A stretch of 64,000 nt of DNA from Pseudomonas sp. LFM046 (GCF_000949385.2 NZ_JYKO02000001.1:5354678-5418677), one strand, 5' to 3'; positions 41,931 to 51,400 are shown, numbered from the stretch's first letter. Notes: generated from the sequence alone by a model not told the origin. A program made the numbers and translations.

Positions 41931-42788
41931 ATGCCGCTACCTTTTGTATTCCGAACCATCGAGCTGGACGGCCAGACCATCCGCACCGCCGTCCGCCCGG
42001 GCCAGTCGCACATGACGCCGCTGCTGATTTTCAACGGCATCGGCGCCAACCTCGAACTGGTCTTCCCCTTCGTCCAGGCCCTGGACCCGGACCTGGAGGT
42101 GATCGCCTTCGACGTCCCTGGCGTCGGCGGTTCGTCCACCCCCAATACTCCTTACCGCTTCTCCGGCCTGGCCAAACTCGCCGCCCGGATGCTCGACTAC
42201 CTCGACTATGGCCAGGTCAGCGCCATCGGCGTGTCCTGGGGCGGCGCCCTGGCCCAGCAGTTCGCCCACGACTACCCGGAGCGCTGCAAGAAGCTGATCC
42301 TCGCCGCCACCTCGGCCGGCGCCATCATGGTGCCCGGCAAGCCCAAGGTGCTCTGGCGCATGGCCAGCCCGCGGCGCTACATCCAGCCGTCCTACGGCGT
42401 GCAAATCGCCCCGGACATCTACGGCGGCGCTTTCCGCCGCGATCCCAGCCTGGCCATGGCCCACGCCAGCAAGGTGCGCTCCTCGGGCAAGATGGGCTAC
42501 TACTGGCAGCTGTTCGCCGGGCTCGGCTGGACCAGCATCCACTGGCTGCACCGCATCCGCCAACCGACCCTGGTGCTGGCCGGCGACGACGATCCGATCA
42601 TCCCGCTGGTGAACATGCGCCTGCTGGCCTGGCGCATTCCCAATGCGGAACTTCATGTGATCGACGACGGTCACCTGTTCCTGGTGACCCGTGCCGAAAC
42701 GGTGGCGCCGATCATCATGAAATTCCTCGCCGAGGAACGTCAGCGGGCGGTCATCCACCCCCAGGCCGTTCCGCTGCGCAGTAGCTGA
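41931..42788 (+). CDS. phaZ: Intracellular medium-chain PHA depolymerase
   Basis: Granule-associated serine hydrolase that releases 3-hydroxyacids from stored PHA. The 285-residue product has lipase box GVSWGG with Ser102, plus Asp221 (AGDDDP) and His248 (DDGHLF), the same triad numbering as characterised P. putida PhaZ. It lies between the two synthase genes. The 151-base gap after phaC1 contains a tight hairpin (CCAGGCA 41858-41864 with TGCCTGG 41866-41872). A GC-rich hairpin follows the stop. Confidence 0.97.
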   Translation: MPLPFVFRTIELDGQTIRTAVRPGQSHMTPLLIFNGIGANLELVFPFVQALDPDLEVIAFDVPGVGGSSTPNTPYRFSGLAKLAARMLDYLDYGQVSAIGVSWGGALAQQFAHDYPERCKKLILAATSAGAIMVPGKPKVLWRMASPRRYIQPSYGVQIAPDIYGGAFRRDPSLAMAHASKVRSSGKMGYYWQLFAGLGWTSIHWLHRIRQPTLVLAGDDDPIIPLVNMRLLAWRIPNAELHVIDDGHLFLVTRAETVAPIIMKFLAEERQRAVIHPQAVPLRSS

Positions 42789-42794
42789 AAGGCT

Positions 42795-42815
42795 GCCGCC
42801 CCCCTATGGGGCGGC
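42795..42815 (+). terminator. GC-rich hairpin after phaZ
   Basis: GCCGCCCC (42795-42802), CCTAT loop, GGGGCGGC (42808-42815): a perfect 8-bp stem six bases past the phaZ stop. No T-run follows, so it is probably a partial terminator or an mRNA 3'-end stabiliser. Confidence 0.5.
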
Positions 42816-42901
42816 GGCAAGGCGCCCGAACCAGACCAGTGCGCCCTGTCATCAACTTGAATTCTGCCCGCGATAGTCTGGAATGCATTTCGGGCTCCTG
42901 A

Positions 42902-42917
42902 TGGTACAAGCCTTGCT
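42902..42917 (+). promoter_or_regulatory. Sigma-54-type -24/-12 promoter for phaC2
   Basis: TGGTACAAGCCTTGCT matches TGGCACGN4TTGCW at all but two positions, with GG and GC exactly 10 bases apart. Transcription would start near 42928, about 32 bases before the phaC2 ATG. Confidence 0.68.
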
Positions 42918-42959
42918 GTAGACCTCCTGAACCACGGACCGAATACGGAGCGTTGCCCC

Positions 42960-44642
42960 ATGCGAGAAAAACAAGTCCCGGGCACCTTGCCAGTACCTGC
43001 CGCCTTCATGAATGCGCAAAGCGCCATCGTCGGGCTGCGCGGTAAGGATCTGTTTTCCACCGTACGCAACCTTGCGCTGCAAGGACTGCGGCACCCGGTG
43101 CGCAGTGCGCGCCACATGCTCGCCTTCGGCAACCAGGTCGGCCGGGTCCTGATGGGCGATACGCTGCATCAGCCCAACCCACAGGACAGCCGCTTCGCCG
43201 ACCCCACCTGGCAGCACAACCCTTTCTACCGTCGTGGCCTGCAGGTCTACCTGGCCTGGCAGAAGCAGCTCAGCGCCTGGATCGACGAGGCTGACCTGAA
43301 CGATGACGACCGCGCCCGCGCCCGCTTCGTTCTCGCCCAGCTCAGCGACGCCCTGGCGCCCACCAATAGCCTGCTCAATCCGCTGGCGCTGAAGGAGCTG
43401 TTCAACACCGGCGGCCTCAGCCTGATCAAGGGCGCCGGGCACCTGCTGGACGACCTGCTGCACAACAACGGCATGCCCAGCCAGGTCACCAGGCACGCGT
43501 TCGAGATCGGCCGCAACCTCGCCAACACCCAGGGTGCGGTGGTCTTCCGCAGCGAGCTGCTGGAGCTGATCCAGTATCGGCCCATGAGCGAGAAGCAGTA
43601 CCTGCGCCCGTTGCTGATCGTGCCGCCGCAGATCAACAAGTACTACATATTCGACCTCAGCCCGGACAAGAGCTTTGTCCAGTACGCACTGAAGAACGGC
43701 CTGCAGGTGTTCATGGTGAGCTGGCGCAACCCCGACGCCCGCCACCGCGAGTGGGGCCTGTCCACCTACGTCCAGGCGCTGGAGGAAGCCTTCGAAGTCT
43801 GTCGTGCCATTTCCGGCAGCAAGGAAATCAACCTGATGGGCGCCTGCGCCGGCGGCCTCACCAACGCTGCGCTGCAGGGTCACCTGCAGGCGCGCCGCCA
43901 ACTGCGCAAAGTCAGCAGCGCCACCTATCTGGTCAGCCTGCTGGACAGCGAAGTGGAAAGCCCTGCCACCCTCTTCGCCGACGAGCAGACGCTGGAAGCC
44001 GCCAAACGCCGCTCGTACCAGGCCGGCGTGCTGGACGGCAAGGACATGGCCAAAGTCTTCGCCTGGATGCGCCCCAACGACCTGGTGTGGAATTACTTCG
44101 TCAACAACTACCTGATGGGACGTCAGCCGCCGGCCTTCGACATCCTCTACTGGAACAATGACAACACCCGCCTGCCGGCCGCTCTGCATGGCGACATGCT
44201 GGATTTCTTCAAGCACAACCCGCTGACCCGTTCCGGCGGCCTGGAAATCTGCGGCACCCCGATCGACATGCAGAAGATCACCGTGGACAGCTTCCACGTC
44301 GCCGGCATCAACGACCACATCACCCCCTGGGACGCCGTCTACCGCTCGGCCCTGCTACTGGGGGGCGACAGCCGATTCGTGCTGTCCAACAGCGGCCATA
44401 TCCAGAGCATCCTCAATCCGCCGGGCAACCCGAAGGCCAACTACTACGAGAACGGCAAGCTCAGCTCCGACCCGCGCGCGTGGTACTACGACGCTCGACA
44501 TGTGCAAGGCAGTTGGTGGTCGGAGTGGCTGGGCTGGATCCAGGAGCGCTCCGGCGAGCAGCGGGACACCATCATGGCCCTGGGCAACCAGGACTACCCG
44601 GCGATGGAAGCCGCGCCCGGCACTTACGTACACGTGCGCTGA
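42960..44642 (+). CDS. phaC2: Class II medium-chain poly(3-hydroxyalkanoate) synthase 2
   Basis: Second granule synthase, 560 residues, with the same overall layout as phaC1. Its box is GACAGG (Cys296) instead of GACSGG. The other catalytic residues are Asp452 (NDHITPW) and His480 (SNSGH). PhaC2 enzymes usually accept a slightly different range of 3-hydroxyacyl-CoA. It follows phaZ after 171 bases that hold a hairpin and a strong sigma-54-type promoter, so it may be transcribed independently of phaC1. phaD starts 74 bases downstream. Confidence 0.97.
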   Translation: MREKQVPGTLPVPAAFMNAQSAIVGLRGKDLFSTVRNLALQGLRHPVRSARHMLAFGNQVGRVLMGDTLHQPNPQDSRFADPTWQHNPFYRRGLQVYLAWQKQLSAWIDEADLNDDDRARARFVLAQLSDALAPTNSLLNPLALKELFNTGGLSLIKGAGHLLDDLLHNNGMPSQVTRHAFEIGRNLANTQGAVVFRSELLELIQYRPMSEKQYLRPLLIVPPQINKYYIFDLSPDKSFVQYALKNGLQVFMVSWRNPDARHREWGLSTYVQALEEAFEVCRAISGSKEINLMGACAGGLTNAALQGHLQARRQLRKVSSATYLVSLLDSEVESPATLFADEQTLEAAKRRSYQAGVLDGKDMAKVFAWMRPNDLVWNYFVNNYLMGRQPPAFDILYWNNDNTRLPAALHGDMLDFFKHNPLTRSGGLEICGTPIDMQKITVDSFHVAGINDHITPWDAVYRSALLLGGDSRFVLSNSGHIQSILNPPGNPKANYYENGKLSSDPRAWYYDARHVQGSWWSEWLGWIQERSGEQRDTIMALGNQDYPAMEAAPGTYVHVR

Positions 44643-44716
44643 CCCCGAGCGGGCCGCCGGGAGACGTTCCCGGCCGGCCTTTCACCCCTTCACCGAACAC
44701 CTGACAAGAAGCCTGG

Positions 44717-45331
44717 ATGAAGACCCGCGATCGCATCCTCGAGGCCGCCCTCGACCTGTTCAACCGCAACGGTGAACCCAACGTCACCACGCTGGAAATC
44801 GCCACCGAACTGGGCATCAGCCCCGGCAACCTCTACTACCACTTCCATGGCAAGGAGCCGCTGGTGATGGCGCTGTTCGAGCGCTTCCAGGAAGAGCTGG
44901 CGCCGCTGCTCGACCCACCGTCCGACGCGCGACTCGACGCCGAAGACTACTGGCTGTTCCTGCATCTGATCGTCGAGCGCCTGTCCCAGTACCGCTTCCT
45001 CTTCCAGGACCTGTCGAACCTCGCCGGACGCCTGCCGAAGCTGGCCCGAGGCATACGCGCCTGGCTGAACCACCTCAAGCGCACCCTGGCCGCCCTGCTG
45101 GCCCGGCTCAAGGCCGAGAACCAGTTGGTCAGCGACACCGAGTCCCTCGGCCAGCTGGTGGAGCAGATCACCCTGACCCTGCTGTTTTCCCTCGACTACC
45201 AGCGCGTGCTCGGCAGCGACGGGGAAAATCGTCTCGTGGTCTATCAGGTGATGATGCTGGTCGCTCCGCATCTGCGCCCTGGTCCCCGGCATGCCGCCGA
45301 GAGCCTGGCCAGACGCTATCTGGACGCCTGA
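44717..45331 (+). CDS. phaD: TetR-family regulator PhaD
   Basis: Transcription factor of the PHA cluster, 204 residues. The N-terminal TetR helix-turn-helix spans about 1-55 (MKTRDRILEAALDLFNRNGEPNVTTLEIATELGISPGNLYYHF). The rest is an all-helical ligand-binding and dimerisation domain. In P. putida PhaD activates phaC1 and phaI and responds to an acyl-CoA-type signal. It is the last gene of the plus-strand cluster and is convergent with phaF. Confidence 0.95.
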   Translation: MKTRDRILEAALDLFNRNGEPNVTTLEIATELGISPGNLYYHFHGKEPLVMALFERFQEELAPLLDPPSDARLDAEDYWLFLHLIVERLSQYRFLFQDLSNLAGRLPKLARGIRAWLNHLKRTLAALLARLKAENQLVSDTESLGQLVEQITLTLLFSLDYQRVLGSDGENRLVVYQVMMLVAPHLRPGPRHAAESLARRYLDA

Positions 45332-45332
45332 A

Positions 45333-45365
45333 ACGCAAACGCCCGGACAAGCCGGGCGTTTGCGT
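45333..45365. terminator. Bidirectional terminator between phaD and phaF
   Basis: ACGCAAACGCCCGG (45333-45346), ACAAG loop, CCGGGCGTTTGCGT (45352-45365): a perfect 14-bp stem between convergent genes. T-tracts are short, but the stem is very stable. It begins two bases past the phaD stop. Confidence 0.82.
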
Positions 45366-45379
45366 CATACCGACAAGAC

Positions 45380-46276
45380 TCAGGACTGACTGGTCGGCGG
45401 TACTGCCGGAGCAGCCGGGGCCGGTGCGGCCGGAGCCACGCTCGGAACCGGGGCGGCAGCGGCGGCCGGAGCGGCAGCCGGGGCCGGGCTCGGAGCCGGA
45501 GCAGGAGCAGCAGGCTTGGCGGCCTTGGGCGCTGCAGGCTTCTTCACAGCTGGCTTCTTCGCGGCAGCGGGTTTCGCCGCTGCAGGCTTGGCCGCGGCGG
45601 CCGGCTTGGCAGCGGGCTTCGCTGCGGCAGGCTTGGCGGCGGCAGCCGGTTTGGCGGCGGCTTTCGCAGCGGGCTTGGCAGCTACTGCCGGCTTGGCGGC
45701 GGCTTTCGCGGCGGGCTTGGCGGCCGGTTTGGCAGCAGCAGGCTTCGCGGCAGCGGCCTTGGGTGCCGGCTTGGCAGCGGCAACCTTGGCAGCAGGCTTG
45801 GCGGCAGCCGGCTTGGCAGCGGCTTTGGCGGCCGGCTTGACCGACTTGGCCGAGACGCCGGTGAGTTTCTCGAGCTGCTTGGTCAAGGCATCCACCTTGC
45901 CTTGCAGGTCCTTCACTTCACCGCGGCTGGGGACGCCGAGACGGGAAATGGCGCTGTTCAGACGCTTGTCGAAAGCCTCTTCCAGCTCGCTCCACTTACC
46001 GATCGCCTTGCCCTTGACCTCTTCGACCTTCGACTTGGCCGTGCCGACGCGGGAGCCGACCCTCGACTTGACCGCGTCTACCTGCTTGTCCACCTCGGTC
46101 TTGGCCTGCTTTTCAGCCTTCTCGCCATCCTTGACCAGCGTATCGAACAGCTTGGAGCCGTCGTTGCTGATCTTCGAGTAGGCCCCCAGGCCAGCCAGCC
46201 AGATCTGGCGCGAGTATTTCTCGATCTCGCCGATCCAGGAGTTGGTGTCTTTATCGGTTTTTTTCTTGCCAGCCAT
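45380..46276 (-). CDS. phaF: Phasin PhaF with histone-like Ala/Lys/Pro tail
   Basis: Granule-surface protein that also binds DNA and spreads granules between daughter cells. In the 298-residue product residues 1 to about 140 form the helical phasin domain (IWLAGLGAYSKISNDGSKLFDTLVKDGE) with a short leucine-zipper-like stretch. From about 145 to 260 it consists of repeats of the AAAKPAAK type, as in histone H1. It ends in a Pro/Ala-rich segment without lysine. The repeat DNA is prone to length change. It follows phaI after 10 bases. Confidence 0.96.
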   Translation of the reverse strand: MAGKKKTDKDTNSWIGEIEKYSRQIWLAGLGAYSKISNDGSKLFDTLVKDGEKAEKQAKTEVDKQVDAVKSRVGSRVGTAKSKVEEVKGKAIGKWSELEEAFDKRLNSAISRLGVPSRGEVKDLQGKVDALTKQLEKLTGVSAKSVKPAAKAAAKPAAAKPAAKVAAAKPAPKAAAAKPAAAKPAAKPAAKAAAKPAVAAKPAAKAAAKPAAAAKPAAAKPAAKPAAAAKPAAAKPAAAKKPAVKKPAAPKAAKPAAPAPAPSPAPAAAPAAAAAPVPSVAPAAPAPAAPAVPPTSQS

Positions 46277-46286
46277 CCTGCTCTCC

Positions 46287-46727
46287 TTATTTGGTTCGCG
46301 CGACGTGCTCGAGCAACGCGCTCAGCTCATCAAGCTTAGCAGAGAGTGCTTCAACATCCTGACGGGAAGGGATACCGAGGCGGTTGAGGGCGCTGGCTAC
46401 GCGGTTGTCGAAGGCCTTCTCGATCTTGTCGAGTTGTACTTCGACCTTTTCCTTCACGCCGTTGACGCTGTTCTTCACGCTGTCGAACTGGCTGTTGGCG
46501 GCCTCGACCTGCTCGTCCACCAGCTTCTTGCCCTGCTGCTCGACGCCTTCGCCGGCCTTCACCAGCTCCTTGAAGTAGTCGACGCCTTCGGCGCCGGCCT
46601 TGGCGTAGGCACCCAGGCCAGCCAGCCAGATCTTGCGGGCATAGAGCTTCACGTCTGCCAGGACGGTGGACTTGCTTTCGACGCTCTCGACTTTCTCGAC
46701 TTTCTTCTTGACGGCTACTTTGGCCAT
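46287..46727 (-). CDS. phaI: Phasin PhaI
   Basis: Major granule-coating protein of 146 residues, homologous to the N-terminal domain of PhaF. Shared parts are YARKIWLAGLGAYAKAGAEGVDYFKELVKAGE and NRVASALNRLGIPSRQDVEALSAKLDEL. A short Lys-rich N-terminus (AKVAVKKKVEKVES) precedes the amphipathic helix. It is the promoter-proximal gene of phaIF. ATG 46727 has GAGGTG upstream; the further open frame lies in the promoter region. Confidence 0.96.
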   Translation of the reverse strand: MAKVAVKKKVEKVESVESKSTVLADVKLYARKIWLAGLGAYAKAGAEGVDYFKELVKAGEGVEQQGKKLVDEQVEAANSQFDSVKNSVNGVKEKVEVQLDKIEKAFDNRVASALNRLGIPSRQDVEALSAKLDELSALLEHVARTK

Positions 46728-46805
46728 GGTGCACCTCACGCGGTGAAGGTAGATGACTCGCCCTTTTTGAGGACTTATGCGCAAGGTATCGGGGAAAATT
46801 AGAAA

Positions 46806-46822
46806 CCGCATACTAGGTGCGG
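46806..46822. promoter_or_regulatory. Inverted repeat upstream of phaI, candidate PhaD site
   Basis: CCGCA (46806-46810) and TGCGG (46818-46822) are separated by 7 bases, 79 bases before the phaI ATG. PhaD is known to bind upstream of phaI in P. putida; whether this palindrome is the site here is inference. Confidence 0.35.
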
Positions 46823-46869
46823 AAGAGGCAATCCGAATGGAGCGCCGGCAGGAGCGTATTCATTCGCGA

Positions 46870-46888
46870 AGGGCCGCAGCGCGGCCCT
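46870..46888 (-). terminator. Hairpin after the PHA-system protein gene
   Basis: AGGGCCGC (46870-46877), AGC, GCGGCCCT (46881-46888): an 8-bp stem 15 bases past the stop at 46904. No T-run follows on the minus strand, so readthrough into phaI is possible. Confidence 0.5.
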
Positions 46889-46903
46889 CTGAGGCAGACC
46901 GAC

Positions 46904-47179
46904 TCAGGCCAGATACTCGTCCAGCGCCTTCTCGATCTCGCGCTTGATCATGCCGCCCATGGCCGACAGCAGCAGGCCCAGCTTGACCTCCACACGTACC
47001 TTGTCGGCACCCACCTCGATCTGGCCATCGGCACCGCTGCGCCTGAACTCCAGGGTGTCGCCGCGCCACTGGTAACGCACGTCGTACTCGCGCGCCAGGC
47101 GCTCGGCCAGCTTCTCGGCCTTCTCACGCACAGCCTCGTGGCTTAGAGCGTGCGAACGCTCGACATGGATACGGGACAT
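46904..47179 (-). CDS. Polyhydroxyalkanoic acid system family protein
   Basis: Small cytosolic protein of 91 residues ([52 protein letters not shown]). It belongs to the family annotated as PHA-system protein because of its constant position beside phaIF in Pseudomonas. It has an alternating helix-sheet pattern and a C-terminal amphipathic helix ([18 protein letters not shown]). No catalytic residues are known. It is divergent from ubiE. ATG 47179 was chosen; the frame upstream is not conserved-looking. Confidence 0.85.
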   Translation of the reverse strand: MSRIHVERSHALSHEAVREKAEKLAERLAREYDVRYQWRGDTLEFRRSGADGQIEVGADKVRVEVKLGLLLSAMGGMIKREIEKALDEYLA

Positions 47180-47323
47180 GGATGGACTACTCCTGCTGCG
47201 ACCTTTGGTCGCGCGAATATACCAGCCCGCGTGGGCGCAGGTCGCACCCCGCGCCCTCCGCCGCCAAGACAAAGCCGGGCGCCGGCATTAGAATGGCCGC
47301 CATTCAATTCCGGTGGCAGCGAC

Positions 47324-48094
47324 ATGAACGACCCGCGCAAAGGCAACGACGCCGAACCCACGACTCACTTCGGTTACCAGCAGGTCCCCGAGAGCCAGAA
47401 GGCCGACAAGGTCGCCGAGGTATTCCACTCGGTGGCAGCCAAGTACGACCTGATGAACGACCTGATGTCCGGCGGCGTCCACCGTCTGTGGAAGCGCTTC
47501 ACCATCGAGCTGTCCGGCGTGCGTCCGGGCAACCGCGTGCTGGATATCGCTGGCGGCACCGGCGACCTCACTCGCCAGTTCTCGCGCCTGGTGGGCATGA
47601 CCGGCGAAGTGGTGCTGGCGGACATCAATGCCTCCATGCTCAAGGTCGGCCGCGACAAGCTGCTGGACAGCGGCGTCGCCGGCAACGTCAGTTTCGTCCA
47701 GGCCGACGCCGAGAAGCTGCCCTTCCCCGACAACCACTTCGACGTGGTCACCATCGCCTTCGGCCTGCGCAACGTCACCCACAAGGAAGACGCCCTGCGC
47801 TCCATGCTGCGCGTGCTCAAGCCGGGCGGCCGCCTGCTGGTGCTGGAGTTCTCCAAGCCCACCAGCGGCCTGCTGTCCAAGGCCTATGACGCCTACTCCT
47901 TCAGCCTGCTGCCGCTGATGGGCAAGTTGATCACCAACGACGCCGAAAGCTACCGCTACCTGGCCGAATCGATTCGCATGCACCCGGACCAGGAGACCCT
48001 CAAGGCGATGATGGCCGAGGCCGGCTTCGAGCGGGTGACCTACCACAACATGACTGGCGGCATCGTCGCCCTGCACCGCGGCATCAAACCCTGA
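47324..48094 (+). CDS. ubiE: Ubiquinone/menaquinone biosynthesis C-methyltransferase UbiE
   Basis: SAM-dependent methyltransferase for the C-methylation step of ubiquinone synthesis, 256 residues. Motif I is [15 protein letters not shown]; the UbiE signature [19 protein letters not shown] and the [29 protein letters not shown] block are intact. The ATG at 47324 is used; a -10-like TAGAAT (47289-47294) lies just upstream. The stop overlaps the ubiJ start by one base. Confidence 0.97.
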   Translation: MNDPRKGNDAEPTTHFGYQQVPESQKADKVAEVFHSVAAKYDLMNDLMSGGVHRLWKRFTIELSGVRPGNRVLDIAGGTGDLTRQFSRLVGMTGEVVLADINASMLKVGRDKLLDSGVAGNVSFVQADAEKLPFPDNHFDVVTIAFGLRNVTHKEDALRSMLRVLKPGGRLLVLEFSKPTSGLLSKAYDAYSFSLLPLMGKLITNDAESYRYLAESIRMHPDQETLKAMMAEAGFERVTYHNMTGGIVALHRGIKP

Positions 48095-48711
48095 TGCTGA
48101 CCCAGGCGCTGCTGGCCGGCATCGAGCTTGGCCTCAACCGGGTGCTGACCCTGGACAGCACCGCGTTGCCGCGCATGGCCGCCCTGGAAGGCAATGTCAT
48201 CGAGGTCGACTGCCAGAACCCGGCGCTGACGCTCTTCCTGCTGCCCGGCGGCGACGGCCTGAAGCTGTCGGTCCACTGGTCCGCCCCAGCCGACTGCCGC
48301 CTGCGCGCGCCTGCCAGCAGCCTGCTGCGCCTGGCCGTCAGCAAGGACAAGACCACCATCCTGCACAGCCCGGAAGTCACCCTGGAAGGTGACAGCGCCG
48401 TGCTGCTGGAGCTGGCCGCCATCCTCCAGGACCTCGAACTGGACTGGGAGTACGAGCTGTCCCGCTGGCTCGGCCCGGTGGGCACCCAACTGCTCGCCGG
48501 CCACCTGCGCATGCGCGCCAACTGGGCCGGACAAGGCCTGGACAGCTTGCGGCAGAACCTCGCCGACTACCTGGCCGAGGAGTCCCGCACCCTTGTGGGT
48601 CGCCGCGAGGCCGACGCCCGCTTCGCCGAGCTGGACCGCCTCAAGCTCGCCCTCGACCGCCTCGATGCCCGCGTCGAACGTCTGAACCAGAGAACCAAGC
48701 CCAACGCATGA
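48094..48711 (+). CDS. ubiJ: Ubiquinone biosynthesis accessory factor UbiJ (SCP2 domain)
   Basis: Lipid-binding scaffold of the soluble Ubi complex, 205 residues. An N-terminal SCP2/sterol-carrier fold (about 15-105) is followed by a C-terminal helical, coiled-coil region (about 155-200, [29 protein letters not shown]) needed for complex assembly with UbiK. It lies between ubiE and ubiB with overlapping stops and starts on both sides. Confidence 0.93.
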   Translation: MLTQALLAGIELGLNRVLTLDSTALPRMAALEGNVIEVDCQNPALTLFLLPGGDGLKLSVHWSAPADCRLRAPASSLLRLAVSKDKTTILHSPEVTLEGDSAVLLELAAILQDLELDWEYELSRWLGPVGTQLLAGHLRMRANWAGQGLDSLRQNLADYLAEESRTLVGRREADARFAELDRLKLALDRLDARVERLNQRTKPNA

Positions 48712-50300
48712 AGCTGCTCGCCGCCCGCCGCCTGTTGCGCATCCAGCAGGTCGTCATCCGCTACCAACTCGATGACCTGCTGCTTGAACTGCCGCTGCCC
48801 TGGTGGCTGCGTGCGCTGAGCTACGCCCTGCCCTGGCGCTGGCTGCCGCGCAAGGCGCTGACGCTCTCCCGCGGGGAGCGCCTGCGCCTGGCCCTGGAAG
48901 ACCTGGGGCCGATCTTCATCAAGTTCGGCCAACTGCTCTCCACCCGTCGCGACCTGATGCCGTCGGACATCGCCGACGAGCTGGCGCGCCTGCAGGACCA
49001 GGTGCCGCCCTTCGCGCCGGAAAAAGCCGTGGCGCGCATCGAGTCGCAACTCGGCGCCAAGGTCAGCGAAGTCTTCGCCCGCTTCGACGTCGAGCCCCTT
49101 GCCTCGGCCTCCGTGGCCCAGGTCCACGCCGCCCAGCTCAAGAGCGGCGAGGAAGTGGTGGTGAAGGTGATCCGCCCCAACCTGCGGCCGATCATCCGCC
49201 AGGACCTCGCCTGGCTGTTCACCCTCGCCCGCGTGGCCGAGCGCGTCTCCGCCGACGCCCGCCGCCTGCGTCCGGTGGAAGTGGTGGATGACTACGAGAA
49301 GACCATCTACGACGAGCTCGACCTGCTCCGCGAGGCGGCCAACGCCAGCCAGCTGCGGCGCAACTTCGACGGTTCGCCGCTACTCTACGTGCCCCAGGTC
49401 TACTGGGACTGGTGCCGCCCCAAGGTGCTGGTAATGGAACGCATCTACGGCATCCCGGTGACCGACCTTGCCACCCTCGCCGACCAGCGCACCGACATGA
49501 AACTGCTGGCCGAGCGCGGCGTGGAGATCTTCTTCACCCAGGTGTTCCGCGACAGCTTCTTCCACGCCGACATGCACCCGGGGAACATTTTCGTCGCCAC
49601 CCGCCAGCCCTGGAACCCGCAGTACATCGCCATCGACTGCGGCATCATCGGCAGCCTCACCCCCGAGGACCAGGACTACCTGGCGCGCAACCTGATCGCC
49701 TTCTTCAAGCGCGATTACCGCCGTGTCGCCCAGTTGCACATCGACTCCGGCTGGGTGCCGCCGGAAACCAAGGTCAACGACTTCGAAGCCGCCATCCGCA
49801 CCGTCTGCGAGCCGATTTTCGAGAAGCCGCTGAAGGACATTTCCTTCGGCCAGCTGCTGCTGCGCCTGTTCCAGACCGCGCGGCGCTTCAACATGGAAGT
49901 CCAGCCGCAGCTGGTGCTCCTGCAGAAGACCCTGCTGAACATCGAGGGCCTGGGCCGCCAGCTCTACCCGGATCTGGACCTCTGGACCACCGCCCAGCCC
50001 TTCCTCGAGCGCTGGATGCGCGAGCGCGTCAGCCCCCTGCAACTGTTGCGCAACCTGCAGCAACAGGCGGAGCAGGTGCCGCACCTGTCGCAGATCGCCC
50101 GCGATACCCTGGAACGCCTGGCCCAGCCTGCCAGCGCCCCGCAGAAAACCGAAAATCCGGCAGCCGCCCACTGGTCCGCACGCCTGCTGGGCGCCCTGCT
50201 GATCGCCGGGGCCGCCACCCAGGGCCTGGCGCCCACCGCCGAAACCTGGCCGAGCTGGCTGATGCTGGCCGGTGGTCTATATCTCGTACTGCGCCGATAG
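48708..50300 (+). CDS. ubiB: Ubiquinone biosynthesis regulatory kinase-like protein UbiB
   Basis: Atypical ABC1/COQ8-type kinase-like ATPase of 530 residues that promotes ubiquinone synthesis at the membrane. The KxGQ motif is in [16 protein letters not shown], the Ala-rich nucleotide loop is [13 protein letters not shown], and the catalytic-loop-like segment is [12 protein letters not shown] with IDCGIIG as the metal motif. Two C-terminal hydrophobic helices (about 487-530) anchor it. It overlaps ubiJ by 4 bases. Confidence 0.97.
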   Translation: MKLLAARRLLRIQQVVIRYQLDDLLLELPLPWWLRALSYALPWRWLPRKALTLSRGERLRLALEDLGPIFIKFGQLLSTRRDLMPSDIADELARLQDQVPPFAPEKAVARIESQLGAKVSEVFARFDVEPLASASVAQVHAAQLKSGEEVVVKVIRPNLRPIIRQDLAWLFTLARVAERVSADARRLRPVEVVDDYEKTIYDELDLLREAANASQLRRNFDGSPLLYVPQVYWDWCRPKVLVMERIYGIPVTDLATLADQRTDMKLLAERGVEIFFTQVFRDSFFHADMHPGNIFVATRQPWNPQYIAIDCGIIGSLTPEDQDYLARNLIAFFKRDYRRVAQLHIDSGWVPPETKVNDFEAAIRTVCEPIFEKPLKDISFGQLLLRLFQTARRFNMEVQPQLVLLQKTLLNIEGLGRQLYPDLDLWTTAQPFLERWMRERVSPLQLLRNLQQQAEQVPHLSQIARDTLERLAQPASAPQKTENPAAAHWSARLLGALLIAGAATQGLAPTAETWPSWLMLAGGLYLVLRR

Positions 50301-50378
50301 CCAGCCCCGAGTGGCACTGGCACACTATTTTGATCTGAGCGCCGATCCTGCGGGACCGGCCCCGCTGTGGAAGACAAG

Positions 50379-50780
50379 ATGAAAGACTGGCTGGAAGAGA
50401 TTCACTGGAATGCCGAAGGCCTGGTGCCCGCCATCGCCCAGGATCACAAGACGGGCCGAGTGCTGATGATGGCCTGGATGAACCGCGAAGCCCTCGCCCT
50501 CACCGTTGCCGAGAACCGAGCCATTTACTGGTCACGCTCCCGTGGCAAGCTCTGGCGCAAGGGCGAGGAGTCCGGCCATGTGCAGCGTCTCCACGAACTC
50601 CGTCTGGACTGCGATGCGGACGTCATCATCCTGATGGTCGAACAGCTGGGCGGCATCGCCTGTCATACTGGTCGCGAAAGCTGCTTCTACCGCGTCTATG
50701 AAGACGGCGGCTGGAAGACCGTCGACCCGGTGCTCAAGGACCCCCATGCCATCTACGCCGCAGGACACAGCCATGAGTGA
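50379..50780 (+). CDS. hisI: Phosphoribosyl-AMP cyclohydrolase
   Basis: Third step of histidine synthesis, opening the adenine ring of PR-AMP. The 133-residue product has metal-binding [28 protein letters not shown] with three conserved cysteines, and the [19 protein letters not shown] block. It is a separate enzyme from HisE, as is normal in Pseudomonas. ATG 50379 is preferred over the GTG at 50367. It overlaps hisE by 8 bases. Confidence 0.97.
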   Translation: MKDWLEEIHWNAEGLVPAIAQDHKTGRVLMMAWMNREALALTVAENRAIYWSRSRGKLWRKGEESGHVQRLHELRLDCDADVIILMVEQLGGIACHTGRESCFYRVYEDGGWKTVDPVLKDPHAIYAAGHSHE

Positions 50781-51108
50781 TACCCTCGCCCGCCTGGCCG
50801 AGGTGCTGGAAGAGCGCAAGAATGCCGCGCCGGACAGCTCCTATGTCGCCAGCCTGTACCACAAGGGCCTGAACAAGATCCTGGAGAAGGTCGGTGAAGA
50901 AGCGGTGGAAACCATCCTCGCCGCCAAGGATGCCGCCGCCAGCGGCGACCACAGCGACCTGATCTACGAAACTGCCGACCTCTGGTTCCACAGCCTGGTC
51001 ATGCTCGCCGCCCTCGGCCAGCACCCCCAGGCCGTGCTCGACGAACTGGACCGTCGTTTCGGCCTGTCCGGGCACGCCGAAAAGGCCGCCCGACAGCCCT
51101 CCGCCTGA
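50773..51108 (+). CDS. hisE: Phosphoribosyl-ATP pyrophosphatase
   Basis: Second step of histidine synthesis, removing pyrophosphate from PR-ATP. The 111-residue all-helical MazG-like protein has [15 protein letters not shown] and [17 protein letters not shown], with the conserved Glu and Asp metal ligands. The ATG lies inside the end of hisI. tatA follows after 25 bases, so histidine and Tat genes appear to share a transcript. Confidence 0.97.
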   Translation: MSDTLARLAEVLEERKNAAPDSSYVASLYHKGLNKILEKVGEEAVETILAAKDAAASGDHSDLIYETADLWFHSLVMLAALGQHPQAVLDELDRRFGLSGHAEKAARQPSA

Positions 51109-51133
51109 CAAAGACAATCAAGAGGAACACACC

Positions 51134-51394
51134 ATGGGCATCTTCGACTGGAAACACTGGCTGGTCATTCTCATCGTCGTCGTGCTGGTCTTCGGCACCA
51201 AGCGCCTGAAGACCCTCGGCTCCGACGTGGGCGAAGCCATCAAGGGCTTCCGCAAGGCCATGAACACCGAGGAAGGCGACAAGTCCCCCGAGCAGACCAC
51301 TGCCCAACAACCCGGCGCCACGCCCCTGAACCAGGCCCAGACCATCGAAGGTCAGGCGCAGAAGGTCCAGGACCCGGTGACCCGCAAGGACTGA
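51134..51394 (+). CDS. tatA: Sec-independent translocase protein TatA
   Basis: Pore-forming subunit of the twin-arginine translocase, 86 residues. A short N-terminal membrane helix ([17 protein letters not shown]) is followed by the conserved FGTKRLK hinge and an amphipathic helix ([14 protein letters not shown]), then a polar tail. AGAGGAA precedes the ATG. tatB follows 6 bases later. Confidence 0.96.
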   Translation: MGIFDWKHWLVILIVVVLVFGTKRLKTLGSDVGEAIKGFRKAMNTEEGDKSPEQTTAQQPGATPLNQAQTIEGQAQKVQDPVTRKD

Positions 51395-51400
51395 TGCCCC

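Noticed and set aside
45500-45850. Repeat-rich region as a possible satellite or CRISPR
   Set aside because: The repeats are codons of the phaF Ala/Lys/Pro tail.
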